A stretch of DNA of 64,000 bases, from assembly GCF_030811535.1 (NCBI RefSeq), contig NZ_JAUSQX010000001.1, forward strand, positions 1,054,001-1,118,000, in the 5' to 3' direction. The stretch is from Trueperella bonasi. Its GTDB lineage: Bacteria; Actinomycetota; Actinomycetes; Actinomycetales; Actinomycetaceae. Below the pieces are notes generated by a model. The model did no database searches, had not been told where the DNA came from, and saw nothing but the letters and a program-made list of their open reading frames with translations. Within the stretch, counting starts at the first letter, position 1; every line of letters begins with the position of its first letter. This document shows, in pieces, positions 50,948-60,314 of the stretch. The translations under genes and the position numbers were made by a program.

Positions 50948-52582
50948 ATGCTTCTTCAGGCCACTCAGATCAGCAAGCACTACCCCGGAGTGCAAGCTCT
51001 GGATCGAGTCAATTTCGATCTGGAGGCCGGGCAGATCCACGCCCTCGTTGGTGAGAACGGTGCGGGCAAGTCCACGCTCATGAAAATCTTCGGTGGGATC
51101 GTGCGTCCCGATTCGGGCGTGATCACACTTGACGGCAACCCCGCACAGTTTAGTAACCCGCTCCAGGCCCAGCAGGCCGGCATCGCACTCATCCACCAAG
51201 AACTCAACCTGATGTCCGACCTCACCGTGGCACAAAATATCTTCTTCGGTCGCGAACCGAAGCGGGGCCCTGTGATTGACGATGCCGCAATGGTGCGGCA
51301 GGCTTCGAAGATTCTGCAGCGAATCGGCCTCGACGTCAATCCTGGAATGAAGCTCGGCACCCTGACCGTAGCCGGGCGTCAAATGGTCGAAATCGCCAAG
51401 GCTTTATCCATGGATGCTCGCGTGCTCATCATGGATGAGCCAACAGCCGCGCTATCCGCACACGAGGTCGAGCAACTTTTCGCGATGACGCGCGAGTTCA
51501 TTGCCGGCGGCATCGGGCCGATAACGGGAGTAGACAGCGAGGAGCCGCCGACGCCGGGCCACCCCGGCCAGCGCGCGGTTATCTACATTTCGCACCGGCT
51601 CGACGAAATCCAGGAGCTGTGCAGCCACGTGTCCATTTTGCGCGACGGCCGCAACGTCTCCACCGACCGAACCTCCGAACTCACCCGGCAAGAAATGATT
51701 GCCCGCATGGTCGGCCGCGCCATCGACACCTCGCACCGGCCACAACCAGCGCCGAGCGCTGGAACCGGCACGGCCCCCGACGTGAGGCCTGGCCCCGACG
51801 CGATCGGCTTCGAAGTCCGGAACCTCAACGCGGGCATGGTCACCGACCTTTCTTTTACGGTCAACAAAGGCGAAATCTTCGGCGTCGCAGGCCTTGTCGG
51901 AGCAGGGCGAACCGAAGCCGCGCGGGCAATAGTCGGCGCGGACGCGAAGGAAACTGGCACCGTCGTCGTCGGCGGAAAGGAAGCCCGCATCGCCACGGTG
52001 GAAGACGCCGTGCGGGCCGGGATCGGCTACCTCTCGGAAGACCGCAAAGAGTACGGCCTCCTGCTCGAACAGTCGATCACGCAAAACGTTGCGCTGCCTT
52101 CGTTGGGGCAGTGGGCGAACGTGGGCGGAATTATCGACGACGCCGAAGCGGCGGGCATCGCGCAAAAGGCCGTGGACGAGCTGGGTATTGCCACGCCGTC
52201 CACCGCTCAGGCCGTGCGGAATCTTTCGGGCGGGAACCAGCAGAAGGTCGTGATCGCTAAGTGGGTGGCGCGTAACTGCGACGTGCTGATTTTCGATGAG
52301 CCAACCCGCGGGGTCGACGTCGGCGCCAAAGACGATATCTACACCCTCATGGAAGATCTCGCCGCCGAAGGCAAAACCATCATCGTCATTTCCTCGGAAA
52401 TCGAGGAACTGCTTCGGGTGTGCCACCGGATCGGCGTTATGTGCGAGGGCCGCCTCACCGGCACGCTTACCAACGCCGAGGCCACTTCGGAAAAAATCAT
52501 GGAACTGGCCACCCGCTTCGGCGCCGGGCACCAAGCCGCCGGCTGCGAGACCGCCGCGCACGAAAAGGAAAGAGAACAATGA
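50948..52582 (+). CDS. Ribose-type (CUT2) sugar ABC ATPase
   Basis: Two ATPase halves in one chain of 544 residues, as in RbsA/MglA. The first half has Walker A LVGENGAGKSTLMKI and Walker B VLIMDEPTAALS; its signature region reads LTVAGRQMVEIAKAL. The second half is degenerate: GVAGLVGAGRTEAARAI replaces Walker A, with RNLSGGNQQKVVIAKWVARN and VLIFDEPTRGVDVGA. The start at ATG 50948 is chosen because GAGGATC lies 7 bases upstream of it; ATG 50927 has no site. An extra acidic linker after residue 190 lengthens half one. Overlaps the permease gene by 4 bases. Confidence 0.9.
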   Translation: MLLQATQISKHYPGVQALDRVNFDLEAGQIHALVGENGAGKSTLMKIFGGIVRPDSGVITLDGNPAQFSNPLQAQQAGIALIHQELNLMSDLTVAQNIFFGREPKRGPVIDDAAMVRQASKILQRIGLDVNPGMKLGTLTVAGRQMVEIAKALSMDARVLIMDEPTAALSAHEVEQLFAMTREFIAGGIGPITGVDSEEPPTPGHPGQRAVIYISHRLDEIQELCSHVSILRDGRNVSTDRTSELTRQEMIARMVGRAIDTSHRPQPAPSAGTGTAPDVRPGPDAIGFEVRNLNAGMVTDLSFTVNKGEIFGVAGLVGAGRTEAARAIVGADAKETGTVVVGGKEARIATVEDAVRAGIGYLSEDRKEYGLLLEQSITQNVALPSLGQWANVGGIIDDAEAAGIAQKAVDELGIATPSTAQAVRNLSGGNQQKVVIAKWVARNCDVLIFDEPTRGVDVGAKDDIYTLMEDLAAEGKTIIVISSEIEELLRVCHRIGVMCEGRLTGTLTNAEATSEKIMELATRFGAGHQAAGCETAAHEKEREQ

Positions 52583-53667
52583 ATCCAATTGACCCCGATC
52601 GCGCCCTTGTGGCGGAGGCAACCACCGAAGCGAAAACCACGGCGGAGGCGCAGCCGCAGGCGAAAGAGCGCGGCCCGCAGACCAGAGCGCGCGGCCCGCT
52701 CGGGTGGATGCGTAGCATGTACAAACGCCATCCCGCCCAGGTGCTGATCGTCGTTTCTGAGCTCGCTCTGATCGTGATCTTCTCCGTGATCAGCCCGTAC
52801 TTCCTCGATCTTGGCAACATTTCGGCGCTGCTGCTGGATGCCTCCGTGTACATCTTGTTGGCGCTCGGGCTCACGTTCGTGATCGCCACCGGCGGTATCG
52901 ACCTGACTCCAGGATTCGGTATGGCCTTCACCGGTGTGATCACGGCGCTCGTCATGACCAATGTGGGCGGGCCGATGTGGTTGGCGATCGCCGCAGGAAT
53001 CGCGGCTGGAATTGCAGCCGGCCTGGCGCTTGGCACAGTGAACGGCTTCCTTGTGGCCAAACTCAACATGCAACCAATGGTGGCAACGCTTGCCATGATG
53101 CTCGTGGCCTGGGGTGCGGCGCTGTCGATCACCGGCACGTCGTCGATCCCGCTCAACGACTACCGCCCTTTCCTCGCGCTCGGCAACGGCAAAACCTTCG
53201 GGCTGACCAACGCGATCTACGTGTGCATCCTCGCCGCGATTATCGCGCATGTGCTCCTTAAACACACGCTGATCGGCAGGTATGCGCTCGCGATGGGCTC
53301 CAACGAGGAGGCCACTCGGATGTCAGGCGTGAACGTCGAGAAGTGGAAGTGGCGAGTTTACGCGCTGGCCGGCATGTTTACCGGCCTTGCGGGAGTGCTC
53401 ATGGCGTCGCGGCTTGCCTCCGGTAAGCCCGACGTCGGTCAATCCTACGAAATGTATGCGATCGCCGCGGCCGTGCTCGGCGGGGCCTCGCTGCGCGGCG
53501 GCCAGGCATCGGTGTTCGGCTCGGTGATCGGCGCGATCCTCATCGCAACAATCCGCAACGGCGCCGTGCACATGGGCGTATCGGATCAGAACCAGAAGAT
53601 TTTGCTCGGCGTGGTCGTGTTGATTGCAGTGTACCTTGACGTGCGCCGGCCAAAGGAGCGCGCATGA
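52579..53667 (+). CDS. Ribose-type sugar ABC permease
   Basis: 362 residues from ATG 52579, overlapping the ATPase stop (AATGA). The N-terminal 45 residues are Ala/Glu/Lys-rich and cytoplasmic, then eight or more membrane segments follow. The RbsC-type motifs LALGLTFVIATGGIDLTPGF and GSNEEATRMSGVNVEKWKWR, then VYALAGMFTGLAGVL, are clear. Partner of the upstream ATPase and downstream binding protein; overlaps the latter by 4 bases. Confidence 0.9.
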   Translation: MNPIDPDRALVAEATTEAKTTAEAQPQAKERGPQTRARGPLGWMRSMYKRHPAQVLIVVSELALIVIFSVISPYFLDLGNISALLLDASVYILLALGLTFVIATGGIDLTPGFGMAFTGVITALVMTNVGGPMWLAIAAGIAAGIAAGLALGTVNGFLVAKLNMQPMVATLAMMLVAWGAALSITGTSSIPLNDYRPFLALGNGKTFGLTNAIYVCILAAIIAHVLLKHTLIGRYALAMGSNEEATRMSGVNVEKWKWRVYALAGMFTGLAGVLMASRLASGKPDVGQSYEMYAIAAAVLGGASLRGGQASVFGSVIGAILIATIRNGAVHMGVSDQNQKILLGVVVLIAVYLDVRRPKERA

Positions 53668-54647
53668 TTCGGCGTTTTGAACGACGACGTCGGGCGGCGC
53701 TCGCCACACTGATCGGCGCGCTCACTTTCGGGCTGGCCGGATGTGCCGGGCTCGGAGAGCGCTTGACCGACTCCGACGATAAGTTGGACATCGCCGTCGT
53801 CGCCAAAGGATATGCAAGCCCATTCTGGGCGGCCGTTCAGTCCGGTGCTTTCGCCGCGGGGGAGGACTTGGGCGTCAACGTCACGTTCAACGGGCCGGAC
53901 ACCGAATCTGACGTGGTGCGCCAGGTGGACCAAATCAACCTCGCACACGTCATGGCCCCGGACGCGTTCGTGTTCTCGGCGCTGGATTCATCGGCCTCGG
54001 TGATCGCGTTGGAGCAATTCGTCGAATCGGGGATCCCCGTGGTGGCCTTCGACTCGGGCGTGCCGGGCTCCGATATCCCGATCTCGACGGTAGCGACGAA
54101 CAACCGAGCGGCCGCCGCTGCCGCCGCCGCGCACATGATCGAGCTGACCGGGGGCGAGGGCGAAGTGGCGATCCTCGCGCAATCCTCCACATCCGTGACC
54201 GGCACCGACCGGCGTGACGGCTTCGTCGACCACCTCGCCGAGCACGCGCCCGACCTCAAAGTTGTGGATATCCAATACAATGATTCCGATCAGGCCAAGG
54301 CCGAACAGCAGGCCTCGGCCATCATTCAGGCCCACCCCAATTTGAGCGGCATTTTTGCAACTGACGACGACGGCGCCGTGGCCGCCGCGCAAACCGCCCG
54401 ACGGGTGGGGGCCGATGTTCACGTGATCGGATTCGACTCGGGAGCGGTGCAGGTGCAGTTGGTCCGCGAGGGCCATATGGCCGGGGCGGTCACCCAAAAC
54501 CCGTATTTGATGGGCTACATCGCGGTGGAGACGGCAGTGAAAGCGGCGCGCGGTGAAGAGGTTGAACCGGTGATCGACTCGGGCTTTTACTGGTATGACG
54601 CCGAGAATCTGGATGATCCCGATATTCAGAAGGCGATCTACGATTAG
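53664..54647 (+). CDS. Ribose-type sugar-binding lipoprotein
   Basis: 327 residues. Signal MIRRFERRRRAALATLIGAL with GLAGC, Cys27 lipidated. The Peripla_BP_4 fold is visible: DIAVVAKGYASPFWAAVQSG, VVAFDSGVPGSDIPISTVAT, IFATDDDGAVAAAQTARRVG and VIGFDSGAVQVQLVREGHMA. Unusually the binding protein is last in the operon. Sugar specificity is unknown. A short GAGCCG/CGGCTC hairpin follows at 54653-54675, overlapping the convergent kinase stop. Confidence 0.88.
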   Translation: MIRRFERRRRAALATLIGALTFGLAGCAGLGERLTDSDDKLDIAVVAKGYASPFWAAVQSGAFAAGEDLGVNVTFNGPDTESDVVRQVDQINLAHVMAPDAFVFSALDSSASVIALEQFVESGIPVVAFDSGVPGSDIPISTVATNNRAAAAAAAAHMIELTGGEGEVAILAQSSTSVTGTDRRDGFVDHLAEHAPDLKVVDIQYNDSDQAKAEQQASAIIQAHPNLSGIFATDDDGAVAAAQTARRVGADVHVIGFDSGAVQVQLVREGHMAGAVTQNPYLMGYIAVETAVKAARGEEVEPVIDSGFYWYDAENLDDPDIQKAIYD

Positions 54648-54672
54648 GGGCTTGAGCCGCCGGAGGGACGGC

Positions 54673-55731
54673 TCACCCGAGGAGGCGACGAATGACGTCG
54701 GCGGGGTTGGGAACATGCCTGGCGCCTTGCCCCTCGGCCCGGCGTAGCGTGTCGGAATCGGCCGAGCGCAGCTGGCCAGAATCCGCCCAGCGAACCAGCT
54801 CCTCCGAGGTTGGCGCGGAAGCGGACCCGCCGGGGCGCTCCACGGTCCAAGCTGCCGTGACCTGGCCGAGCACAGCCGCCTCAACCAGCGAAGCGCCGGC
54901 CACGAGTCCGCGCACAAGCCCGGCCGTAAACGAATCGCCCGCTCCCGTGGTATCGAGAGCTTTCACTGTGATTGCGGGGAGCTCGATGAACGTCGGCTCG
55001 GTGTAGGGCGGGGCGCCGCCCGCTGGTTCATCTCCCCGGGAGCTGCCGAGCTCAGCCGCCATCGCTCCCCGTTCCGCCACGATCGCACCCCTTTCGCCGC
55101 GCGTGATCACCATGGCCGGCACCGCCTCCAAGAATTTAGCGGCCCCCTTGAAACAGCAATCTTCCTGCGTGTATTTCAAGCATTCGACCTCGTTGGGAAC
55201 GAAGATGTCCGCCTCCGCGATCGGCGCCATGTTCTCCAGATCCCACTTCTGGGCGGGATCCCAGCACGAATCGACAATCACGGTAGTGCCGGCTTCGCGC
55301 CAGCGGCGCACCGTATCGCGAGCTGCGGAAAGATACGGCACTGAAGCTAATAAGTAGTCTGGCGCGGGCATATCGGCCGGCGGCAAAGGAGCACCATCCT
55401 CACCCCAAGTGGTCAAGGCGCGATCGCCGTCGAAAAACTGGGCGATCGTCACGGACTGCCGCTCGACAGTCGTCGACCCATCGAAGCGAACGTCCTCCCC
55501 GTCAAGCAGTTCGCGCACCCACCGGCCGGCCCGGTCGGTGCCGAAAGCCGTGAGAATGTTGACGTCCAGCCCGAGGCGCGCGCAGGCCACAGCCTGATTG
55601 GCGACCCCGCCGGCCATGATCTCCCCACCGTCGACCCACTGCTCCTCGCCGGGAACGGGCGCGTGCTTGAGCCCGTAGCTGACGATGTCCAAGAAGATCG
55701 GCCCGGCCGCTACCACTTGCGCTTTGTGCAT
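54673..55731 (-). CDS. PfkB-family carbohydrate kinase
   Basis: 352 residues from ATG 55731 (MHKAQVVAAGPIFLDIVSYG); a longer upstream start would read through the divergent promoter. ALDTTGAGDSFTAGLVRGLV is the catalytic PfkB signature (Asp). MAGGVANQAVACARLGLDVN is the substrate-binding start. A long Gly/Ala-rich insertion between residues about 228 and 255 is not typical. It is convergent with the ABC operon and divergent from the GH4 gene, so it may phosphorylate the imported sugar (inference). Confidence 0.85.
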   Translation of the reverse strand: MHKAQVVAAGPIFLDIVSYGLKHAPVPGEEQWVDGGEIMAGGVANQAVACARLGLDVNILTAFGTDRAGRWVRELLDGEDVRFDGSTTVERQSVTIAQFFDGDRALTTWGEDGAPLPPADMPAPDYLLASVPYLSAARDTVRRWREAGTTVIVDSCWDPAQKWDLENMAPIAEADIFVPNEVECLKYTQEDCCFKGAAKFLEAVPAMVITRGERGAIVAERGAMAAELGSSRGDEPAGGAPPYTEPTFIELPAITVKALDTTGAGDSFTAGLVRGLVAGASLVEAAVLGQVTAAWTVERPGGSASAPTSEELVRWADSGQLRSADSDTLRRAEGQGARHVPNPADVIRRLLG

Positions 55732-55834
55732 GCGCCCAGCATACCCATAGATAGCTACAATGCGCGCGGCGTTGATCGGCGGCGGGCGCAGCCGTAGTCT
55801 GGAGGTGAGATCCTCAGCAGACCCGGAAGGCGCT

Positions 55835-57196
55835 ATGAAACTTACTCTCATCGGCGGTGGCGGTTTCCGTGTGCCGCATATGGCTTCGGTGTTCCAAGAA
55901 GGCTCGAGCGTGCGGCTGAGCGAGCTGGTCCTCTATGACATCGACGCCGAGCGGCTTGCGACGATGCGCAACGTTCTCGAGCAGCTCGGTTTGATGGGCG
56001 CGATAGGGAAGGTGACCACGACGACGTCGCTCGAGGAAGCCGTGCGCGGGACGGACTACGTGTTCTCGGCGATGCGGATCTCGGGTGCGTGCGGGCGAGT
56101 GATTGATGAGCGCGAGGCGCTCGACCGGGGGCTTCTTGGCCAGGAAACTGTGGGGATCGCGGGCTATGCTTACGCCTTTCGGCAGATCCCCGAAGCGCTC
56201 CGGTTGGCCGAGGCCGTGCGCGATCTCGCGCCCGAGGCGTGGATTATGAACTTCACGAATCCGGCGGGAATTATCACGCAGGCGATGCGCCGGGTGTTTC
56301 CCAAGGTGGTGAGCATTTGCGATACGCCGATTGGGATGGTGCGGCGGGCGATGCACCTGATGGAGCTCGACGAGGCGGAGGTGGACTTCGATTACGTGGG
56401 GCTGAATCATTTGGGGTGGTTGCGGTCGATGAAGGTGGGCGGCGTGGATTACCTGCCGAAGCTTCTTGGCGACGACGAGCTTTTGCCGCAAATGGAAGAA
56501 GCCAAAGAGATCGGCATGGACTGGATTCGTGCACTTGGCATGATGCCGAACGAGTACCTGTTCTATTACTACAAGAACCGGGAAGTGGTGGCGAGGCTTC
56601 GCGAGGGGGAAACTCGCGGCGAGTTTTTGGTGCGCCAGCAGGGTGATTTTTATGAGGGGGCGGCCGCTGATCCGGAGGGCTCGGGGGAGCTGTGGCGGCG
56701 CGTGAATGCCGAGCGGGACGCGACGTATATGGCCGAGGCACGCGAAGAGGGCGAGGCCCGCCCACTTGCCGATGTTGATACCGGCGGTTACCAGCGCGTG
56801 GCGCTTGAGCTGATGGATGGGCTGACCAATGGTAACCCCTCGAATTTTCAGATGATCTTGGGTGTTGGGAACACGGATGCCGATGACTATGCGGAGAACG
56901 GACTACTGGTGCCCGAACTTCGCGAAGACGCGATCATTGAGCTGCCATGCACCGTGGATTCGGATGGTATCCACCCGCGGCGGCCCGGCCCGGTGACCGG
57001 CCCGCCGCTCGGGCTCATGACTGCGGTGAAGGCGTGCGAGGAACTGGTGATTGATGCGGCACTCGCGGGGGATAAGACCCTCGCCTGGAAGGCGCTTGGC
57101 CATCATCCGCTTGTTGATTCCATTGATGTGGCAAAGGACGTGCTCGAGGCGTACATCCGGGCGAACCCGGATATTGGGAGGGTGTTCGAACGCTGA
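55835..57196 (+). CDS. Glycoside hydrolase family 4 phospho-glycosidase
   Basis: 453 residues from ATG 55835, with GGAAGG before it. MKLTLIGGGGFRVPHMASVF is the NAD-binding start of GH4, ISICDTPIGM contains the metal-binding Cys, and YVGLNHLGWLR the metal His. GH4 enzymes cleave by NAD-assisted redox elimination. From memory, CNVP-type tetrapeptides mark 6-phospho-beta-glucosidases and CD(M/S)P marks 6-phospho-alpha-glucosidases. Here the motif is CDTP, so the phospho-alpha type cannot be excluded. The substrate must be phosphorylated for most members. It is divergent from the PfkB kinase gene. Confidence 0.85.
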   Translation: MKLTLIGGGGFRVPHMASVFQEGSSVRLSELVLYDIDAERLATMRNVLEQLGLMGAIGKVTTTTSLEEAVRGTDYVFSAMRISGACGRVIDEREALDRGLLGQETVGIAGYAYAFRQIPEALRLAEAVRDLAPEAWIMNFTNPAGIITQAMRRVFPKVVSICDTPIGMVRRAMHLMELDEAEVDFDYVGLNHLGWLRSMKVGGVDYLPKLLGDDELLPQMEEAKEIGMDWIRALGMMPNEYLFYYYKNREVVARLREGETRGEFLVRQQGDFYEGAAADPEGSGELWRRVNAERDATYMAEAREEGEARPLADVDTGGYQRVALELMDGLTNGNPSNFQMILGVGNTDADDYAENGLLVPELREDAIIELPCTVDSDGIHPRRPGPVTGPPLGLMTAVKACEELVIDAALAGDKTLAWKALGHHPLVDSIDVAKDVLEAYIRANPDIGRVFER

Positions 57197-57212
57197 GTTG
57201 CTGCGGCAGGGC

Positions 57213-58478
57213 TTATCCCAAGAGTGCGAGGGGGACGACAGCAACGCCGTCGCTCCGCCGGTATGCATCTTTGCCGGTTGTGATGATGACCTTGTCGATT
57301 AATCGTTCGCCAATTTGATCGCCTAACCAGTGTAGGTCGGAAACATCTGAATCGGATACAGTTTTGGCAAGTTTGACTTCGAAACCGAGCACATTCCCGT
57401 CGTACCGCTCAGCGACTGCATCAACTTCGTGCTCTCCGCCTTTAGTTCGTAGGTGGAAGACACGCGCCTCAGCGGCTTGGCTAGCCGCTCGAATCGTCAT
57501 AACTGCTAGAGATTCAAAAAGCTGACCGAAAATTTCTCCGGTCCCGGGGCTGGCGCTCGCTAGTAGTTCGGGTGTGAGATTGAGCAGGTGAGCGGCAATG
57601 CCTGGATCGCTTAGCTGGTGTTTTGGTCCGGTGTTAAGGCGTTTGAATGGATTGGCATTTGGCAGCCAGGCTTCAACGGGGTCAAGAATCCACAGTTTGG
57701 TGAGCATGTCACGGTACGTTAAGGCCGTGCTTTTGGCGACTTTGTCGTCGTCCGCTGGTGTGGCCGCGTTGAGGATGGTTGTGTACGAGGCCGTGGTTGA
57801 TGACGCTGCCGCGTATGCGGCCAGCCATGCCCGTAGCGCGGCGGGCCGCCGGACATTGAGGCCTTGGTCTGGAATGTCCCGATCGATAATACGGTCAACG
57901 TATCCTGCGATGGCTGTGCGGTGTGGTCGGCCAGAGAGTTGGAAAATATCGGGCAGTCCGGTTTCGCATACGGCTCGTGCATAATCGGATAGCTCGAAGT
58001 GGGTATGCCCAGTGATTGTTGCGCGCCCAGCGAAGAGATCGCTAATCCAAACAGACGGTTGAGTACTTGGACGTTCTGCCAGAGAAAATGGGCGCATCCG
58101 CAAAGACACGATTCGCCCCGCGCCGGAATGAGTGTCCGTGCCATCAATAGGTGTGGCGGATCCGGTAAATAGAAAAGTAGTGTCTGACTTGGCGTCGATG
58201 AGTCGGCGGGCTGCGTCCCAAAGTGGTGGGTAATGTTGCCACTCGTCAATCAGCACCACAGGTGCAGACGTCAAGAGATTATGCGCGTCGGCTGCGACTA
58301 TTTGGCGCGTCGCTGGATTGTCGATCGCAAAAGTTTTCGCGGCACGGCGCGCGGCTGTTTCCGTCTTGCCAATTCCTTTAGGGCCATCAATGGCAATTCC
58401 TGGCAGTGTGTCCAATAAATCATCCAGTTCGTCGTCAATATATCGTCCGAGATAGGTGGAGGTGGAACTAGGTAACAT
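57213..58478 (-). CDS. AAA_14/DUF4143 ATPase
   Basis: 421 residues. Walker A is IDGPKGIGKTETAARRAA (near residue 30), and VVLIDEWQHYPPLWDAARRL matches the AAA_14 Walker B with a DEWQ. FLFTGSATP is sensor 1. The C-terminal DUF4143 half ends in GGEHEVDAVAERYDGNVLGF, then EVKLAKT, a PD-(D/E)xK-like nuclease core. Such genes are widespread, variable and unassigned; mobile-element and defence links have been suggested. It is convergent with the GH4 gene and preceded by a 23-bp tandem repeat. Confidence 0.85.
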   Translation of the reverse strand: MLPSSTSTYLGRYIDDELDDLLDTLPGIAIDGPKGIGKTETAARRAAKTFAIDNPATRQIVAADAHNLLTSAPVVLIDEWQHYPPLWDAARRLIDAKSDTTFLFTGSATPIDGTDTHSGAGRIVSLRMRPFSLAERPSTQPSVWISDLFAGRATITGHTHFELSDYARAVCETGLPDIFQLSGRPHRTAIAGYVDRIIDRDIPDQGLNVRRPAALRAWLAAYAAASSTTASYTTILNAATPADDDKVAKSTALTYRDMLTKLWILDPVEAWLPNANPFKRLNTGPKHQLSDPGIAAHLLNLTPELLASASPGTGEIFGQLFESLAVMTIRAASQAAEARVFHLRTKGGEHEVDAVAERYDGNVLGFEVKLAKTVSDSDVSDLHWLGDQIGERLIDKVIITTGKDAYRRSDGVAVVPLALLG

Positions 58479-58491
58479 GGTGCTTTCAGGT

Positions 58492-58537
58492 TTCTATCAG
58501 TCGTTTCGTCGGCATTCTATCAGTCGTTTCGTCGGCA
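58492..58537. repeat. Tandem 23-bp repeat upstream of the AAA_14 gene
   Basis: TTCTATCAGTCGTTTCGTCG plus GCA occurs exactly twice in a row (58492-58514 and 58515-58537), 13 bases upstream of the minus-strand ATG at 58478. It lies in the promoter or leader and may be an operator pair. Confidence 0.85.
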
Positions 58538-58540
58538 CTT

Positions 58541-58590
58541 GGGAGCCCGGACGCAGGAACGTAAACGAAGAGTTCCAAGGCCGGGCTCCC
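58541..58590 (-). terminator. Hairpin after the gabD-like gene
   Basis: GGGAGCCCGG (58541-58550) pairs with CCGGGCTCCC (58581-58590), inner GGAAC/GTTCC extension. Ends transcription of the minus-strand dehydrogenase gene at 58651. Confidence 0.7.
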
Positions 58591-58650
58591 ACCCGCGTGG
58601 AAGCAGCTCCCACCCGCGCTGATCAATCCGTACTCACACGGCTTGCCCGG

Positions 58651-60129
58651 CTAGAAGAAATCCGGCGCCGGCATACCCACGTACACGGTCTGCAGGTAGT
58701 CCTCGATGCCTTCTTTGCCGCCCTCGCGGCCCATGCCCGAATGCTTCATGCCGCCAAACGGAGCGCCGGCATTGGAAATCGTTGCGGAGTTAACGCCCAG
58801 CATGCCAATTTCCAGCCGCTCGGCAAGGCGCATCACGCGGTTCATGTCCTTGGTGTGGAAGTAGCCGCCAAGGCCAACCGAGTCTTTGTTGATCGTCTTG
58901 ATCAGTTCGGCCTCGTCCTCAAAGCGAATCACGGGCGCGACCGGTCCGAAGATTTCGTCCTTCACGATGTCGGATTCAGGGTCGACATCTACCAGCACTG
59001 TCGGTTCGAGGAAGAATCCGGTGTTGAACGGCTTCCCGCCACCGGCCGCGATCTTTGCGCCGGCTTCGACGGCGCGGTCGATCATTGCGGAAACATCTTC
59101 GAGCTGTTTTTCGGACACGAGCGGTCCAACGTCCACGCCGTCTTCAAGCCCATTGCCCACCTTCTTTGCGGCAATCCGCGCCGTAAACTTTTCGGCGAAT
59201 TCCTCGTAGACGTCCGTGTGGACGAAGAAGTGATCGGCCGCGTTGCAGGCCTCGCCCATGTTACGCAGCTTTGTAGCGACGGCGGCCTCCACGGCCTTGT
59301 CAATATCCGCATCCTCGAAGACGATGAACGGCGCATTTCCGCCGAGCTCCATGGAGGTGCGCAGCACGTTGTCGGCAGCTTCTTTGAGGAGTGCCTTGCC
59401 CACCTGGGTGGATCCGGTGAACGAAATTTTACGCATGCGCGGATCTTGGATGAGCGGGCCGGTAATCGGCCGCGAGCGCTTTGAGGGCAGCACGGCGAAC
59501 ACGCCCTTGGGCAGCCCGGCTTCGTTCATGATCTGCGCGAAGAGCAAAGCCGTCAACGGAGTGTCCTGCGAAGGGCGCATAATCGCCACGTTTCCGGCAG
59601 CGAATGCGGGCCCAGCCTTGCGGGTGGCCATCGCGAGTGGGAAGTTCCACGGGGTGATAAATAGGCATGGGCCGACGGGGCGGCGTACGACGACGGCCTG
59701 CAGGTGGCCTTCAGGCACCCGGAAGTAGTCGCCACGGATACGGGCGGCCTCTTCGGAGAACCAGCGCAAGAATTCTGCTCCGTATGTGACCTCACCGTAG
59801 GACTGGTCGAGGGGCTTGCCCATTTCGAGTGTCATGACGGTGGCCAGGTCATCCCGGTATTTGCCGGTGGCAAGGTCAAAGGCGCGGCGGAGAATTTCTG
59901 CGCGCTCGCGAGGAGCCGTGACCGCCCAATCCCACTGGGCTTCGGCCGCGAGGTCCATAGCGCGAGCGGCATCTTCGGGCGTCGCGTCCGCTACGGTGGT
60001 CAGCACTTCGCCGGTGGCCGGGTTAAGCACGTCGAAGCGTTCGCCGGATGAGGAGTCGGTAAATTCGCCGTTGATGAAAATTCCGGTTGGAATCCTTGCG
60101 AGGAGGTCTGTGATTCGTGATTCTGCCAT
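58651..60129 (-). CDS. gabD: Succinate-semialdehyde dehydrogenase-like aldehyde dehydrogenase
   Basis: 492 residues. ITPWNFPLAMATRKAGPAFA is the cofactor loop, MELGGNAPFIVFEDAD contains the catalytic Glu, and GEACNAADHFFVHTDV the catalytic Cys. GMKHSGMGREGGKEGIEDYL is the SSADH-type C-terminus. GabD family length is 480-490. In homoprotocatechuate breakdown succinic semialdehyde is a product, and this gene is divergent from those pathway genes, so oxidation of that aldehyde to succinate is the expected role (inference). Preference for NAD or NADP cannot be read. Confidence 0.87.
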   Translation of the reverse strand: MAESRITDLLARIPTGIFINGEFTDSSSGERFDVLNPATGEVLTTVADATPEDAARAMDLAAEAQWDWAVTAPRERAEILRRAFDLATGKYRDDLATVMTLEMGKPLDQSYGEVTYGAEFLRWFSEEAARIRGDYFRVPEGHLQAVVVRRPVGPCLFITPWNFPLAMATRKAGPAFAAGNVAIMRPSQDTPLTALLFAQIMNEAGLPKGVFAVLPSKRSRPITGPLIQDPRMRKISFTGSTQVGKALLKEAADNVLRTSMELGGNAPFIVFEDADIDKAVEAAVATKLRNMGEACNAADHFFVHTDVYEEFAEKFTARIAAKKVGNGLEDGVDVGPLVSEKQLEDVSAMIDRAVEAGAKIAAGGGKPFNTGFFLEPTVLVDVDPESDIVKDEIFGPVAPVIRFEDEAELIKTINKDSVGLGGYFHTKDMNRVMRLAERLEIGMLGVNSATISNAGAPFGGMKHSGMGREGGKEGIEDYLQTVYVGMPAPDFF

Positions 60130-60290
60130 GGGTTTGCCTTTCCGCTTTGGCGCACATCGGCGTGCGCTTTGTGGTTTGTGGAGCGGTATTCGATTTTAAG
60201 AGTTTAGTAATTTGGCCCTGTGACCTGCCGTTTTAGAGGTAATTTGGGTCAATTTCCAAAATCGCCTTGACGTCGAAGCATTTTGCAACG

Positions 60291-60314
60291 AAGATCATAT
60301 ACAAGATCATATAC
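60291..60314. promoter_or_regulatory. Tandem 12-bp repeat in the divergent promoter region
   Basis: AAGATCATATAC occurs twice back to back (60291-60302, 60303-60314), followed by GATC. It lies in the 278-base gap between the gabD-like and FAH-RraA genes. GntR- or MarR-type regulators of aromatic pathways use such AT-rich half-sites; the regulator is not in the window. The rest of the gap has no gene. Confidence 0.55.
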
